A stretch of DNA of 26,052 nucleotides from Kiritimatiellia bacterium (GTDB taxonomy: Bacteria; Verrucomicrobiota; Kiritimatiellia; RFP12; UBA1067): positions 1-26,052 of the forward strand of contig JAFRBA010000152.1 in NCBI GenBank assembly GCA_017405115.1. Reading direction: 5' to 3'. Below, in pieces: positions 8,127 through 15,745 of the stretch. The position numbers were made by a program, and so were the translations under genes. Positions within the stretch are counted from its first letter, which is position 1. Every line of letters begins with the position of its first letter. The notes below the pieces were generated by a model. It saw only the letters and a program-made list of their open reading frames with translations. It was not told where the DNA came from and ran no database searches.

Positions 8127-8924
8127 TCAGAACGCGCCTGGAAGCGCGCGCAGACGCGCCATGATGACCTTCGCGAGCCTCTCGTGCCCGAGGCCGTTCG
8201 GATGCAGCCTGTCCTTCTCGGCGTTCCTGAAATACGGCACGCACGAGTCGTTTAGCGGCATGAGCCCCGCGTCCGCGTTGAGGTCGATTACCGGAACGCT
8301 CCAGACGTTGCCGACCTCCTTTATGCAGTCGACGTACTCGTCTATGTACTTGCCTCCGACGTTCGGCCAGTCCTCCGCCGGCTGTATGTTCGTGTCTGAG
8401 CACTGGAAGAACGCCCGGTGTATCGGCGTGAGGACGACGATCTGCGCCTTCGGGTAGCGCGTGCGAAGGCGCTCCATGGCGATGTTGGCCGACCCTCGCA
8501 CCGTATTCGCGTCGCGGTTGAACGAACGGCGCGGCAGCGAGACCTTCTTCCCGCGCCACACGACCTCCCCGGGCGTCTCGTCGTACCATCTGCCGAGCGG
8601 ACGGTCGCGCTGGTAGTCGTTCGTTCCCATGAAGACGAGCACAGCGTCCACGTCGTCTCCCATCTCGCGCTCCATCGTGTCGATCTGCCCGGGGAGATGG
8701 CTCCACATCGCACCGCCGACGCCGTAGCTGCGAACGTCCCAGTCAAGCCACTTCGCCAGATACTGCCAGTATATCTCGTGCTTCTGGTTCGGATCCGTTA
8801 TCGAGTCGCCCAGGACGGCGACGCGCCGCCCCTCCCAGCCTATGTCGGGCGCGGTCCTGCACCCTGTCGACGCGGCAAGCGCGGCGCAAAGCGCAAACGC
8901 ACACGACCTTGCAGTTCCCGCCAT
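8127..8924 (-). CDS. SGNH/GDSL hydrolase lipoprotein, candidate carbohydrate acetyl-esterase
   Basis: This 265-residue protein carries the SGNH blocks in order: GDSIT with nucleophile S41, a Gly in the SYGVGG loop (block II), GTND with N102, and DRLHPNG with D238 and H241. The N-terminus is a lipoprotein-type signal with C22 after a hydrophobic stretch (AALAASTGC), so it is probably membrane-anchored; the lipobox is imperfect. The ATG at 8924 is preceded by GGGGAGG at eight bases. SGNH enzymes hydrolyse esters, and in polysaccharide clusters they commonly remove acetyl groups from xylan or pectin. That role here is inferred from the adjoining GH39 and GH10 genes. Confidence 0.85.
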   Translation of the reverse strand: MAGTARSCAFALCAALAASTGCRTAPDIGWEGRRVAVLGDSITDPNQKHEIYWQYLAKWLDWDVRSYGVGGAMWSHLPGQIDTMEREMGDDVDAVLVFMGTNDYQRDRPLGRWYDETPGEVVWRGKKVSLPRRSFNRDANTVRGSANIAMERLRTRYPKAQIVVLTPIHRAFFQCSDTNIQPAEDWPNVGGKYIDEYVDCIKEVGNVWSVPVIDLNADAGLMPLNDSCVPYFRNAEKDRLHPNGLGHERLAKVIMARLRALPGAF

Positions 8925-8943
8925 CTTCGTGCCTCCCCGCTGT

Positions 8944-10900
8944 TCAACGGAAGATTATGCCGAAACCCGGAAGCGGACCGCGATCCGTAGTCTCGTACGC
9001 GCCGATGGCGACCTTCCCGTCGGAAAGTCGCTCATTGCCCGCGAGGTCGATCGCATCCGCCATCCAGTCCTCAACTAGACCGGCGCCGTTCAGCGCGCTC
9101 TTTCTGTCCGGCGCATACGGATGCAGAGGGTCGCGATCCATCATCAGGCGCGGCTTCGGCGCTGAGGCCACCCTCGCGTTGATGTTGCTGCCGCCGATGA
9201 TTGGCTGTGATGTCTTCAGGTAGTTGTTGCTGAACACAGACCCTGCGTACGCCTCGCCGACGTCGTCGTCCGTGGTCCACGTGCGGGTCTTTGTGCCGAC
9301 GAATAAGTTGTTGAACACGCGCAGCGTCGCGGATGCACCTGACGCGGAATGGGCAAGTATGTCGTACTTGTTGCTTACGAACGTGCAGTTGACTATCGTA
9401 TTGTCGTAGTTGGCCGCATAGCTGCTGAACATGCGATACATCTCATTTCGCAGAAACAGGGTATTGGTCACAGAAAGCGTTCCGCCTATCATATACCCAT
9501 ACCCGCCAACAAACACGTTGTCCCGAACGACACAACGGTTGAAGCCGCAGTTAATCCAGCCAGTGCCAAAGTATCTCAGCCCAAACAGCTCGCAGTCCTC
9601 GAAATACGAGTCGTTTGCCTCGACGGTGTGCTGAGACTGGTTGTTCACCACTTTATTGTCGCCTATCTTGCATCGGTAGGCGCTGCACTTGGAGAAGGCC
9701 CCGCTCATGTACGTGCCGGAGTTGTTCGTAATGACGCAATCCTTGAACACGCTCATGTAGCCGGCGCCGCCGTCCTGCACTGCGTCGTTCCCGACGGCGG
9801 TATTTCCAGCGAACACGCAGTCCACGATGTTCGAGCAGTAGGCAATCGCGCCACCGTAGTAGCCACTGTTTCCGACAAACATGCAGTTCGTGATCAGTCC
9901 GGGGAAAAGCGCGACGCCGCCACCGCACTTGGTTCCCGTCGCGGAATTGTTGACGAACGTGCAACCGGAAATGACGCCGGGCGTTCCCGTGGCCTTGTAT
10001 CTGACAGCACCGCCGTTGTCGCCGGCCTTGTTGTTGTAGAAGCGGCAATTGACGACAGACCCGGAACCGGTTATCTCGACAGCTCCCCCCTCTGACGTCG
10101 AAGTGCCGAAGTAGTTGTTGGTCAATACGCAGTCCACGATGCTGCCGCTGCCCGTCAGGTAGACGGCGCTTGCAGAACCCCAACGTCCAGTGTTGCAGTT
10201 CGAGTCGAACACGCAGTTCGTTATCTGGCACGAGGCGCTGACAGCCACGCCCCTGAGCGAGTCGCCGTATGCGCCGTTCAACTCGAACGTGCAGCCGACG
10301 ACGCCCTTAGGCCCGTCGATGACGCCGCCACTTCCAGAGTCGCCGCCGCAAACGTTCCTGCGGAAGAGGCAGTTCGTGAAATACCTATCGCTGGAGCCAC
10401 CGGCTGCTGACGAACGATATGACGCCTGGTTCCCCTCGAACACGCAGTTCTCGAAATTGAACCGTCCCCAGTTCTCGGTCTTCACGCCACCGCAGTCGTC
10501 GTTCACGCATCCATTCTTGATTGTCAGGTTCTTGAGGGTGGTGGTCGAGCCGCTAAAGCCATATATCCTCAACACTCGCCTGACGCGACCAGCATCAAGA
10601 ACAACTCTGTCGCGTGACACAGAGGGATCACCCTGTATAGTCATCATTGCGCCCCCATGTGCCATTCGACACGCTCAGCTGCGCCCACGAATGCATCCTT
10701 GTCATTTCAGAGAGATCGTAGACACCTTCCGCGATGGTAACCACTGCCTCGCCGGACGTCCGCGACACGGTGTTGAGAGCGTTCGTTAGTTCTTCGAGAG
10801 TCGAGACGGGATACTCCGTAGCGCCAAGTGCGGCATGTACCACGGCAAACGCCAACAGCGCAGCTCCAACCGACCTTGCGGCAAATCCGTTTCTGGTCAT
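8944..10900 (-). pseudogene. Right-handed parallel beta-helix protein, split by a frameshift in a G5 run
   Basis: The start (ATG 10898-10900) has a perfect Shine-Dalgarno (AAGGAGG) and encodes a signal peptide (MTRNGFAARSVGAALLAF). It continues through TEYPVSTLEELTNALN to NGTWGRNDD, then hits TGA at 10628-10630. A second frame, open upstream to at least 10665, continues with MMTIQGDPSVSRDRVVLDAG and runs to TGA at 8944. Removing one G from the five-G run (plus-strand C5, 10652-10656) joins the two frames as NGTWGAMMTIQGD, a natural continuation. The remaining about 550 residues are short beta-helix repeats with polymorphic-outer-membrane/pectate-lyase-like rungs (GGAVEITGSGSVVNCRF, GGGVALFPGLITNCMF). 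Such folds bind or cleave polysaccharides. No catalytic residue can be named. It may be a pseudogene, a phase-variable gene or a homopolymer sequencing error. Confidence 0.8.
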
Positions 10901-10924
10901 AAAACCTCCTTGAAGTCTGAACTT

Positions 10925-10961
10925 ATGCGTGTCGCCACGCATCCTACGCGGAACACGTAGG
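10925..10961. other. Two directly abutting hairpins in the leader of the beta-helix gene
   Basis: ATGCGTG-TCGC-CACGCAT (10925-10942) and CCTACG-CGGAACA-CGTAGG (10943-10961) are perfect stems with no base between them. They lie between the predicted transcription start and the ribosome site of the beta-helix gene, so they may shape the 5' end of its mRNA. Confidence 0.5.
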
Positions 10962-10962
10962 T

Positions 10963-10991
10963 ATTATACCATAATGCTGAAACTAGGTCAC
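10963..10991 (-). promoter_or_regulatory. Sigma70-type promoter for the beta-helix gene
   Basis: On the minus strand an extended -10 (TGGTATAAT, hexamer at 10963-10968) is preceded 17 bases upstream by GTGACC at 10986-10991. The -35 overlaps the stop codon of the preceding gene. This suggests that the beta-helix/SGNH/GH39/DUF4838 group is transcribed separately from the GH10 side. Confidence 0.6.
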
Positions 10992-12685
10992 GGGCGCGGC
11001 GCAATGGCGAGCCAGCCGCAGTTCCATGCCGAGACGGACGGTATCTCGACGAGCGTCTCGCCGTCCTTGCGCACCAGCGGCAACGAGACGGGCTTTTCGC
11101 GAAGCGCCCACCACGTCGCCACGTCCGCACCGGGGGGCACGCCGCGAAGGCGCATCCGGATCCGCTTCTGGAAGTCCATGCGCGCATTGACGAACGCGAC
11201 GCTCCGCAGCGACCCGTCCGGAGCCACGCGAGGAACGACGAGCCCGACCGTCGGAGTGTCGACCACGACCGGCGTCTTCCCGCCCACGCGCTCGTCCAGC
11301 CCGCGCCGGAGCCCAAGGAGCTCCGCCGACGGAATGGTCATGATCGAAAACGAGAGATCGCCGTCCGTAACGCTCCCGCACGACCTGCCCGGCCCCGGAA
11401 GGACCGGCACCCCGGACAGCGCGAAGCGGTAGAGGGCCTCGGGCTTGGCGGTCGTCTCGTCGGAGAACCCGGCGGGGACAGTCCCCGCGTTGTGGCGACG
11501 GTATGCCTCGAGAAACGGCTTTTCGGCGGCCAGCGGGGCCAGCAGGTTCTCGCCGTACCATTCGTCCGTCTCGTAGCGCGTGTCCATGATCAGGAAGCTG
11601 ATTGCGTTCATGCCCATCGCCAGGTTCACGAACGCCTCGTTCAGAAGGCCCTTCGCGGTACGGCTGGCGAACGTGCGCGGATAAGTCTCTATTTCGGGAC
11701 ACCACACGGCGACCCATTCGGGGTTCCCGAACCGCCGCCTCGTGCTCACGGCACCGAAGGCCTTGATCATCTGGTCGTTCGGATTGTAGTCGTAGTAGGC
11801 GCCTCCGCCCGGCCTCGCACCGACCGGCAGGCCCGTCGCCTCGTACATCGCGCGGTAGACGGCGGCAGGGGAGCCGTTGCGGTACGAGCCATGCTGATAG
11901 GCCATCCGCGTCTCCGGGGAGACGCGGTGCGTCTCCTCCGCAATCGCCCGCGCCACGGCCGCTATGCCGTCGAAGGAGAACTTCTCCCAGCGGTCAAACA
12001 GCGCCGCGTCCTTCGCCATCGCCGCGTCCAGCGTCTCGCGCGTCCAGCGTCCTTCCGTCTCGGCGTTGAATGCCGCGATGCAAGTCGGGCACCAGCAGCC
12101 GATCCACCCATCCTCCACCTTGTTCCACGGGGATCCCGGCGCATGGCCCGCGATGCGCAGGTCGTCGTCGATCCACACGCTGCCCGGGCGGAAGGAGGCA
12201 TAGAGCCGCGCCATCTCGCGCACATACTCCAGGAAGCCCTTCTGCCGCGGACAGTTGCAGGCCTTGTCCTCCAAGCCCCCCCGCCCGGTGAAGCCGCCCC
12301 AGGTCTTCCCGTCGGCGCCCTCGATGGCAGTCGTCGAGTCGGAATGCCCCAGCGTCGCCTGGACCTGCAGGCTCGGCACGATGCCGACGGAGCGCAGCTG
12401 TTCGGCATAGCGGACAAGCCTCTTCACGTGCGCCTCGTGCCACGCCATCTTCGGGAACCCAATTCCCGTCGAGAACCACACCTCGTCGCATGCGCCGCGG
12501 TTCTCGCGCAGGATCTTGAACGTCTTGGCCCACTGCGCGTCGTCCGCAGTGTGCGGTCCCCGCAGGCGTATCATCATCAGCGGCGGGTCCCCCTGCGGCG
12601 GAACGACGTCGGCAACCGCATGGGCCGCAGCCATGAGAATCGCGCCGCAAAGTGCGGCCCTTGCCATCCTATGTCTCATTTGCAT
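10988..12685 (-). CDS. Exported putative TIM-barrel glycosidase of unassigned family
   Basis: A 565-residue protein with a signal peptide (ARAALCGAILMAAAHAVA). I cannot assign it to a named GH family. A barrel-like region shows RPGSVWIDDDLRIAGHAPG, EDGWIGCWCPTC (C197, C199, C202) and AFVNLAMGMNAISFLIMDT. The last about 150 residues look like a beta-rich accessory domain. The DGW-I-G-C-W-C-P-T-C segment matches the equivalent segment in both DUF4838 proteins. No ribosome site is seen before any of the ATGs at 12685, 12679 or 12667; 12685 was chosen because it gives an intact signal peptide. A REP-like palindrome is embedded in the frame at 11472-11488, encoding N-A-G-T-V-P-A-G. By context, a role in polysaccharide breakdown is inferred. 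Confidence 0.65.
   Translation of the reverse strand: MQMRHRMARAALCGAILMAAAHAVADVVPPQGDPPLMMIRLRGPHTADDAQWAKTFKILRENRGACDEVWFSTGIGFPKMAWHEAHVKRLVRYAEQLRSVGIVPSLQVQATLGHSDSTTAIEGADGKTWGGFTGRGGLEDKACNCPRQKGFLEYVREMARLYASFRPGSVWIDDDLRIAGHAPGSPWNKVEDGWIGCWCPTCIAAFNAETEGRWTRETLDAAMAKDAALFDRWEKFSFDGIAAVARAIAEETHRVSPETRMAYQHGSYRNGSPAAVYRAMYEATGLPVGARPGGGAYYDYNPNDQMIKAFGAVSTRRRFGNPEWVAVWCPEIETYPRTFASRTAKGLLNEAFVNLAMGMNAISFLIMDTRYETDEWYGENLLAPLAAEKPFLEAYRRHNAGTVPAGFSDETTAKPEALYRFALSGVPVLPGPGRSCGSVTDGDLSFSIMTIPSAELLGLRRGLDERVGGKTPVVVDTPTVGLVVPRVAPDGSLRSVAFVNARMDFQKRIRMRLRGVPPGADVATWWALREKPVSLPLVRKDGETLVEIPSVSAWNCGWLAIAPRP
11472..11488. repeat. REP-like palindrome embedded in a coding sequence
   Basis: Identical 17-base palindrome to that at 152-168, with matching flanks (22 bases shared). 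It sits in frame in the preceding enzyme gene without disrupting it, at the junction between the barrel-like and C-terminal parts. Confidence 0.75.
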
Positions 12686-12733
12686 GTCGGTATTTGGTAT
12701 GATTAAAGTGGCTATTGAATGAGGCAATTTCAA

Positions 12734-12816
12734 AACCACGAAATACACGAAGCACACGAAAAGCCATTCTCAGGGTTTCGCCCAAGCTTTTAGTGTATTT
12801 GGTGTATTTCGTGGTT
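12734..12816. repeat. Long imperfect inverted repeat (AACCACGAAATACAC family)
   Basis: The arms at 12734-12765 and 12785-12816 pair over about 32 bases with about five mismatches and a loop of about 20. Each arm contains repeats of the form ACGAAATACACGAA. From memory this word family is a recurrent intergenic repeat in Planctomycetes/Verrucomicrobia genomes. It lies between the GH10 stop and the next gene, where it could fold in RNA. Confidence 0.7.
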
Positions 12817-12826
12817 AAAAAGACTC

Positions 12827-14407
12827 TCACTTCACTTCGACCAGCTTGGTTCGCTCCATGCCCTCTGCGTCCTTCCACGACAGGCGATAGCGCCCGCGGA
12901 AGCCGCGGAACGCCACCTTGCCGCCCGACGCCCTGACCGCGGTCTTCGTCCTCCACTCGCGGTTTATGAGGTCGTCGAGCGCGTCGTAGACGGGCTTGTG
13001 CTTCATGTCGGGAGAGAACAGCCCGGAGACGAGCGGCTCGCCCTTGACGGCGCCACCGTCCACCGTGTTCCACCAGGTGATGCCCATCGTCTTCGGGTGC
13101 GAGAACCACGCGCGGTAGATGTTGCGCGTCAGGATCGCCTGGATCTGCTTGCAGCGCGCGTCCTCGCCAGGCGCCGCAATCGTCACCTCCGAGACGTGCA
13201 GCGAACGACCCGTCCTCGCCATCATGTCAAGTCTCGCGCGGATCGTCTCGGGAGTCCCGACCCAGCTGATGTTCTTTGCTCCGCGTGAAAGGCGCATTGA
13301 GTCGTTTGTGTTGAAAAGGTGCATCTGGCAGCCGACGATGTCTATCTTTACGCCGTTGGAGTCGAGGTCCTTCACCTGCGAGAGGAAGTCCTCGGAGATG
13401 TTGTAGTCGTTGATCGCGAGGTTCGCCGCCGGGGGGAAAGCCTCCTTGGCGTCCAGCAACGCGTCGAGCGGATAGTCTCCCGGCATGATGCCGTAGTTGC
13501 TCTTCCACACGGGCAGGCGAGTGCGGGACTTGCGGTACTTAATCCAGTCCTGAGAGCTTTCGTTCACCACGTCCCAGCTGTCTACCGTCTCGCCGAAGGC
13601 TCCGGCCACGTCGAATATGCGCTTCCTGAACAGCCTGCGCATGTTCTTCGCGAACGTCGGCGCCATCTCCGCGAGCGATAGCTCGTCCGCGAACTTGTAC
13701 GCCTCCTGCCACTTCTTGCGCCAGAAGATGTTGTAGCTGCCGGCCCAGCTTCCGGACGGCGGGATGTCCTTCGCGCTGCGGCGCGGAACGTCGAGCGCGT
13801 CAAAGGCGCGCTTCTCGTTCTCGGGACAGTACCAGTCGTAGACCCAGTCCGGCTTGGCAGAGCCCCATATCAGGATGTGACCGTGGATCCGCACGTCCTT
13901 CGACTTGAGGAAGTCGATCACCGGCCCGGGCGCAGGACGCCGCCAGAACGGATGATCCATGGCCTCCGCGCGAGAGATGGAGTTCCAGAATCGTTCGGTG
14001 TCCTCGTAGTCTCCGCCAGCGCGCAGACGCCCCGGCACCGGCTCGTACTCCTTCCAGTAGAAGGCCACGGTAGCCTGGTTGAACAGCCCCCCGTCGCCGT
14101 AGCTGGACTTGTACGCGTCGTTGTACTCCTTCTTGCCCAGCTGGTTGAAGTTGAAGATGTGGGCCCCGAAGCGGAACTCGTGCGAAAGCTGGTCGACGGA
14201 AACCTCGGCACCGTCAGGCGCGGATACCTCGAACGAGGCGTCGGCCTTGCGGTTCTGCTCGATGTCGGCGTCTATCTTCGCCTGGACGCCGTCGTTCCAG
14301 ATGGCCCAGTATTCGTCGCCCATCACGGAGCGGTCGACCGTGAAGCCCGCGAGCGACACCATCGGCGCAACGAGCGAAACCACAGCAGCAACTACTTTCA
14401 CTTTCAT
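12827..14407 (-). CDS. Exported GH10 endo-1,4-beta-xylanase
   Basis: A 526-residue protein with signal peptide (MKVKVVAAVVSLVAPMVSLA). GH10 signatures are clear: FRFGAHIFNFNQ near the N-terminus, VRIHGHILIWG, acid/base E283 in WDVVNESS, IDIVGCQMHLF, nucleophile E407 in LHVSEVTI, and GITWWNTVDGG. It is longer than a minimal GH10 catalytic domain (about 330-350 residues). The additions are a beta-rich N-terminal segment and a C-terminal tail (KVAFRGFRGRYRLSWKD) of unknown function. The reaction is internal cleavage of beta-1,4-xylan with retention. The ATG has AAGGAGGA eight bases upstream. It is probably co-transcribed with the RraA-like gene, from which it is separated by a purine-rich (mRNA sense) spacer. 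Confidence 0.93.
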   Translation of the reverse strand: MKVKVVAAVVSLVAPMVSLAGFTVDRSVMGDEYWAIWNDGVQAKIDADIEQNRKADASFEVSAPDGAEVSVDQLSHEFRFGAHIFNFNQLGKKEYNDAYKSSYGDGGLFNQATVAFYWKEYEPVPGRLRAGGDYEDTERFWNSISRAEAMDHPFWRRPAPGPVIDFLKSKDVRIHGHILIWGSAKPDWVYDWYCPENEKRAFDALDVPRRSAKDIPPSGSWAGSYNIFWRKKWQEAYKFADELSLAEMAPTFAKNMRRLFRKRIFDVAGAFGETVDSWDVVNESSQDWIKYRKSRTRLPVWKSNYGIMPGDYPLDALLDAKEAFPPAANLAINDYNISEDFLSQVKDLDSNGVKIDIVGCQMHLFNTNDSMRLSRGAKNISWVGTPETIRARLDMMARTGRSLHVSEVTIAAPGEDARCKQIQAILTRNIYRAWFSHPKTMGITWWNTVDGGAVKGEPLVSGLFSPDMKHKPVYDALDDLINREWRTKTAVRASGGKVAFRGFRGRYRLSWKDAEGMERTKLVEVK

Positions 14408-14434
14408 CTTCCATTCCTCCTTCTTGATTTTTGT

Positions 14435-14510
14435 TTTTCCACTTTTTACTTTTTTACTTCTTCACTCTTCCACTCTTCCACCTTTCCACTTCTCCACCTT
14501 TCCACCTCTC
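14435..14510. repeat. Degenerate polypyrimidine tract of TTCCACTCTTCC-type units
   Basis: The plus strand shows repeated CTTCCACTCTTCCACC-like words with almost no G. The minus-strand mRNA leader of GH10 is therefore a G/A-rich repeat (GTGGAAGAGTGGAA). A second copy of the family is at 18069-18108. Confidence 0.7.
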
Positions 14511-14512
14511 AC

Positions 14513-15268
14513 TCAAAAATATCCCCCCTTGTCGATGATCTCACTTATCGTGTCGCCCTGGCGAACCCACGAGAAGATGTCGATTTCGTTGCGCTCTATG
14601 CCTTCTGCGCGCAGCAGCACGTCGTATGCGATCTCCCTGGGGATGCAGAGCACCCCGTCGATGTCGCCGAAGATGATGTCGCCCGGCCTCACCGTGACCT
14701 TGCCTATGCGCACCGGCACCTGGTAGTGCGTTATCATGCAGCGGCCGAGCGAGCCGTTCGAAGTGCGGTACTTGTAGAACACGGGGAACTTCTGCTCGAG
14801 GATCTGCTTCGTGTCTCGTATGCCGCCCGCGATCACGGCGCCGCGGATTCCCTTCGTGATGGCAGTCGCGGTCATGACGCCGCCCCAGAGCGACGCCTCG
14901 GTGTCTTCGCTGGTGTCCCACACGACGACGCCGTTCGGCTTGAAGTCGTCCAGCATCTGCGCGCGGAACGTCATCTCGCCCTCGATCATGCAGTTCGGCG
15001 CCGACTTCACGCAGAACGCCTCGCCGCACACGACCATCTCGTCGCGGAGCGGCATGATGTCGCTCGGCAGGTTCTGGTTGAGGAGGCAGAGCTCCCGCAT
15101 GACGTCGTTGATGCAGCCGGTGTAGAGCTTCTCGTAGCGTTGGCAAAGCTCCTCGACGGGAATCGGGATGCTGCAGTCGGGGATGCGCTGACGCGTAGCG
15201 ATCAGCTTGTCTAGCTTCATGAGGCCTGCTTCCTTGGCCTTCGTGCGCATGTCTGCTAAGCTTGGCAT
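14513..15268 (-). CDS. RraA family protein (aldolase/regulator-of-RNase-E fold)
   Basis: A 251-residue cytoplasmic protein of the RraA/HMG-CHA aldolase family. Typical segments are YTGCINDVMREL, the loop GAVIAGGIRDTKQI (glycine-rich, carrying the Arg-Asp pair), and GDIIFGDIDGVLCIPRE. It is longer than RraA itself (about 160 residues), like the 'dimethylmenaquinone methyltransferase'-type homologues that are usually aldolases for hydroxy-oxo acids. In a locus that may release uronic acids, a role in 2-oxo-acid breakdown is plausible, but substrate is inference. The ATG has AAGGA seven bases upstream and a promoter at 15302-15331. It is the first gene of the minus-strand cluster. Confidence 0.85.
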   Translation of the reverse strand: MPSLADMRTKAKEAGLMKLDKLIATRQRIPDCSIPIPVEELCQRYEKLYTGCINDVMRELCLLNQNLPSDIMPLRDEMVVCGEAFCVKSAPNCMIEGEMTFRAQMLDDFKPNGVVVWDTSEDTEASLWGGVMTATAITKGIRGAVIAGGIRDTKQILEQKFPVFYKYRTSNGSLGRCMITHYQVPVRIGKVTVRPGDIIFGDIDGVLCIPREIAYDVLLRAEGIERNEIDIFSWVRQGDTISEIIDKGGYF

Positions 15269-15301
15269 GTCATTTCCTTATCTTTATTAAAAGTTATGAG
15301 A

Positions 15302-15331
15302 ATTATACACTAACATCGGCAATAACCACAA
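15302..15331 (-). promoter_or_regulatory. Promoter for the RraA/GH10 transcript
   Basis: On the minus strand TATAAT (15302-15307) preceded by TG (TGTATAAT), with TTGTGG (15326-15331) 18 bases upstream. It lies about 35-65 bases before the RraA start codon. Confidence 0.55.
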
Positions 15332-15376
15332 TACCTTATCTGGCAACTTAATGTAATGTTTTCGGCAATCTCCATA

Positions 15377-15405
15377 TTGATTCAGATGTCTGCATGTGAT
15401 ATAAT
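15377..15405 (+). promoter_or_regulatory. Promoter for the four-helix-bundle gene
   Basis: TTGATT (15377-15382), a 17-base spacer, then a perfect TATAAT (15400-15405). It is divergent from the RraA promoter. The nearest plus-strand gene starts 340 bases downstream, so the transcript would have a long repeat-filled leader. Confidence 0.55.
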
Positions 15406-15503
15406 GCACTCGTTCCATAAATCATGTCTTAACGCAAGGATAAGTCACAAGGCACATCATAAAACACAGGACAAGATATAAAATAAATCATGAACATTTC
15501 AAA

Positions 15504-15555
15504 TTCCAAATTCATATTTCAGCAGCAAGGTTCCAAATTCATATTTCAGCAGCAA
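15504..15555. repeat. 27-bp direct repeat, two copies
   Basis: A 25-base word is repeated exactly at 15504-15528 and 15531-15555 (period 27). It begins TTCCAAATTCATATTTCAGC and continues with five more bases. Confidence 0.85.
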
Positions 15556-15578
15556 AGCTCAGAAAGGCAATCAAGCAT

Positions 15579-15731
15579 GAAATCTAAAATCTGAAATCAA
15601 CCAAACTAACATGAAATCTGAAATCTAAAATCTGAAATCAACCAGACTAACGTGGAATCCGAAATCTAAAATCTGAAATCAACCAGACTAACGTGGAATC
15701 CGAAATCTAAAATCTGAAATCAACCAGACCA
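15579..15731. repeat. 41-bp tandem repeat, almost four copies
   Basis: Units start at 15579, 15620, 15661 and 15702. Each begins GAAATCTAAAATCTGAAATC, followed by an AACCAGACTAAC-type half. The second and third units are almost identical; the fourth is cut off where the ribosome site of the next gene begins. Together with 15504-15555 this explains most of the 477-base gap between rraA and the next gene. It is AT-rich compared with the surrounding genes. Confidence 0.85.
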
Positions 15732-15745
15732 ACAAGGAGAATCAC

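Noticed and set aside
12715..12936. Small ORFs across the inverted repeat
   Set aside because: Their peptides only translate the AACCACGAAATACAC repeat; no ribosome site or conserved domain.
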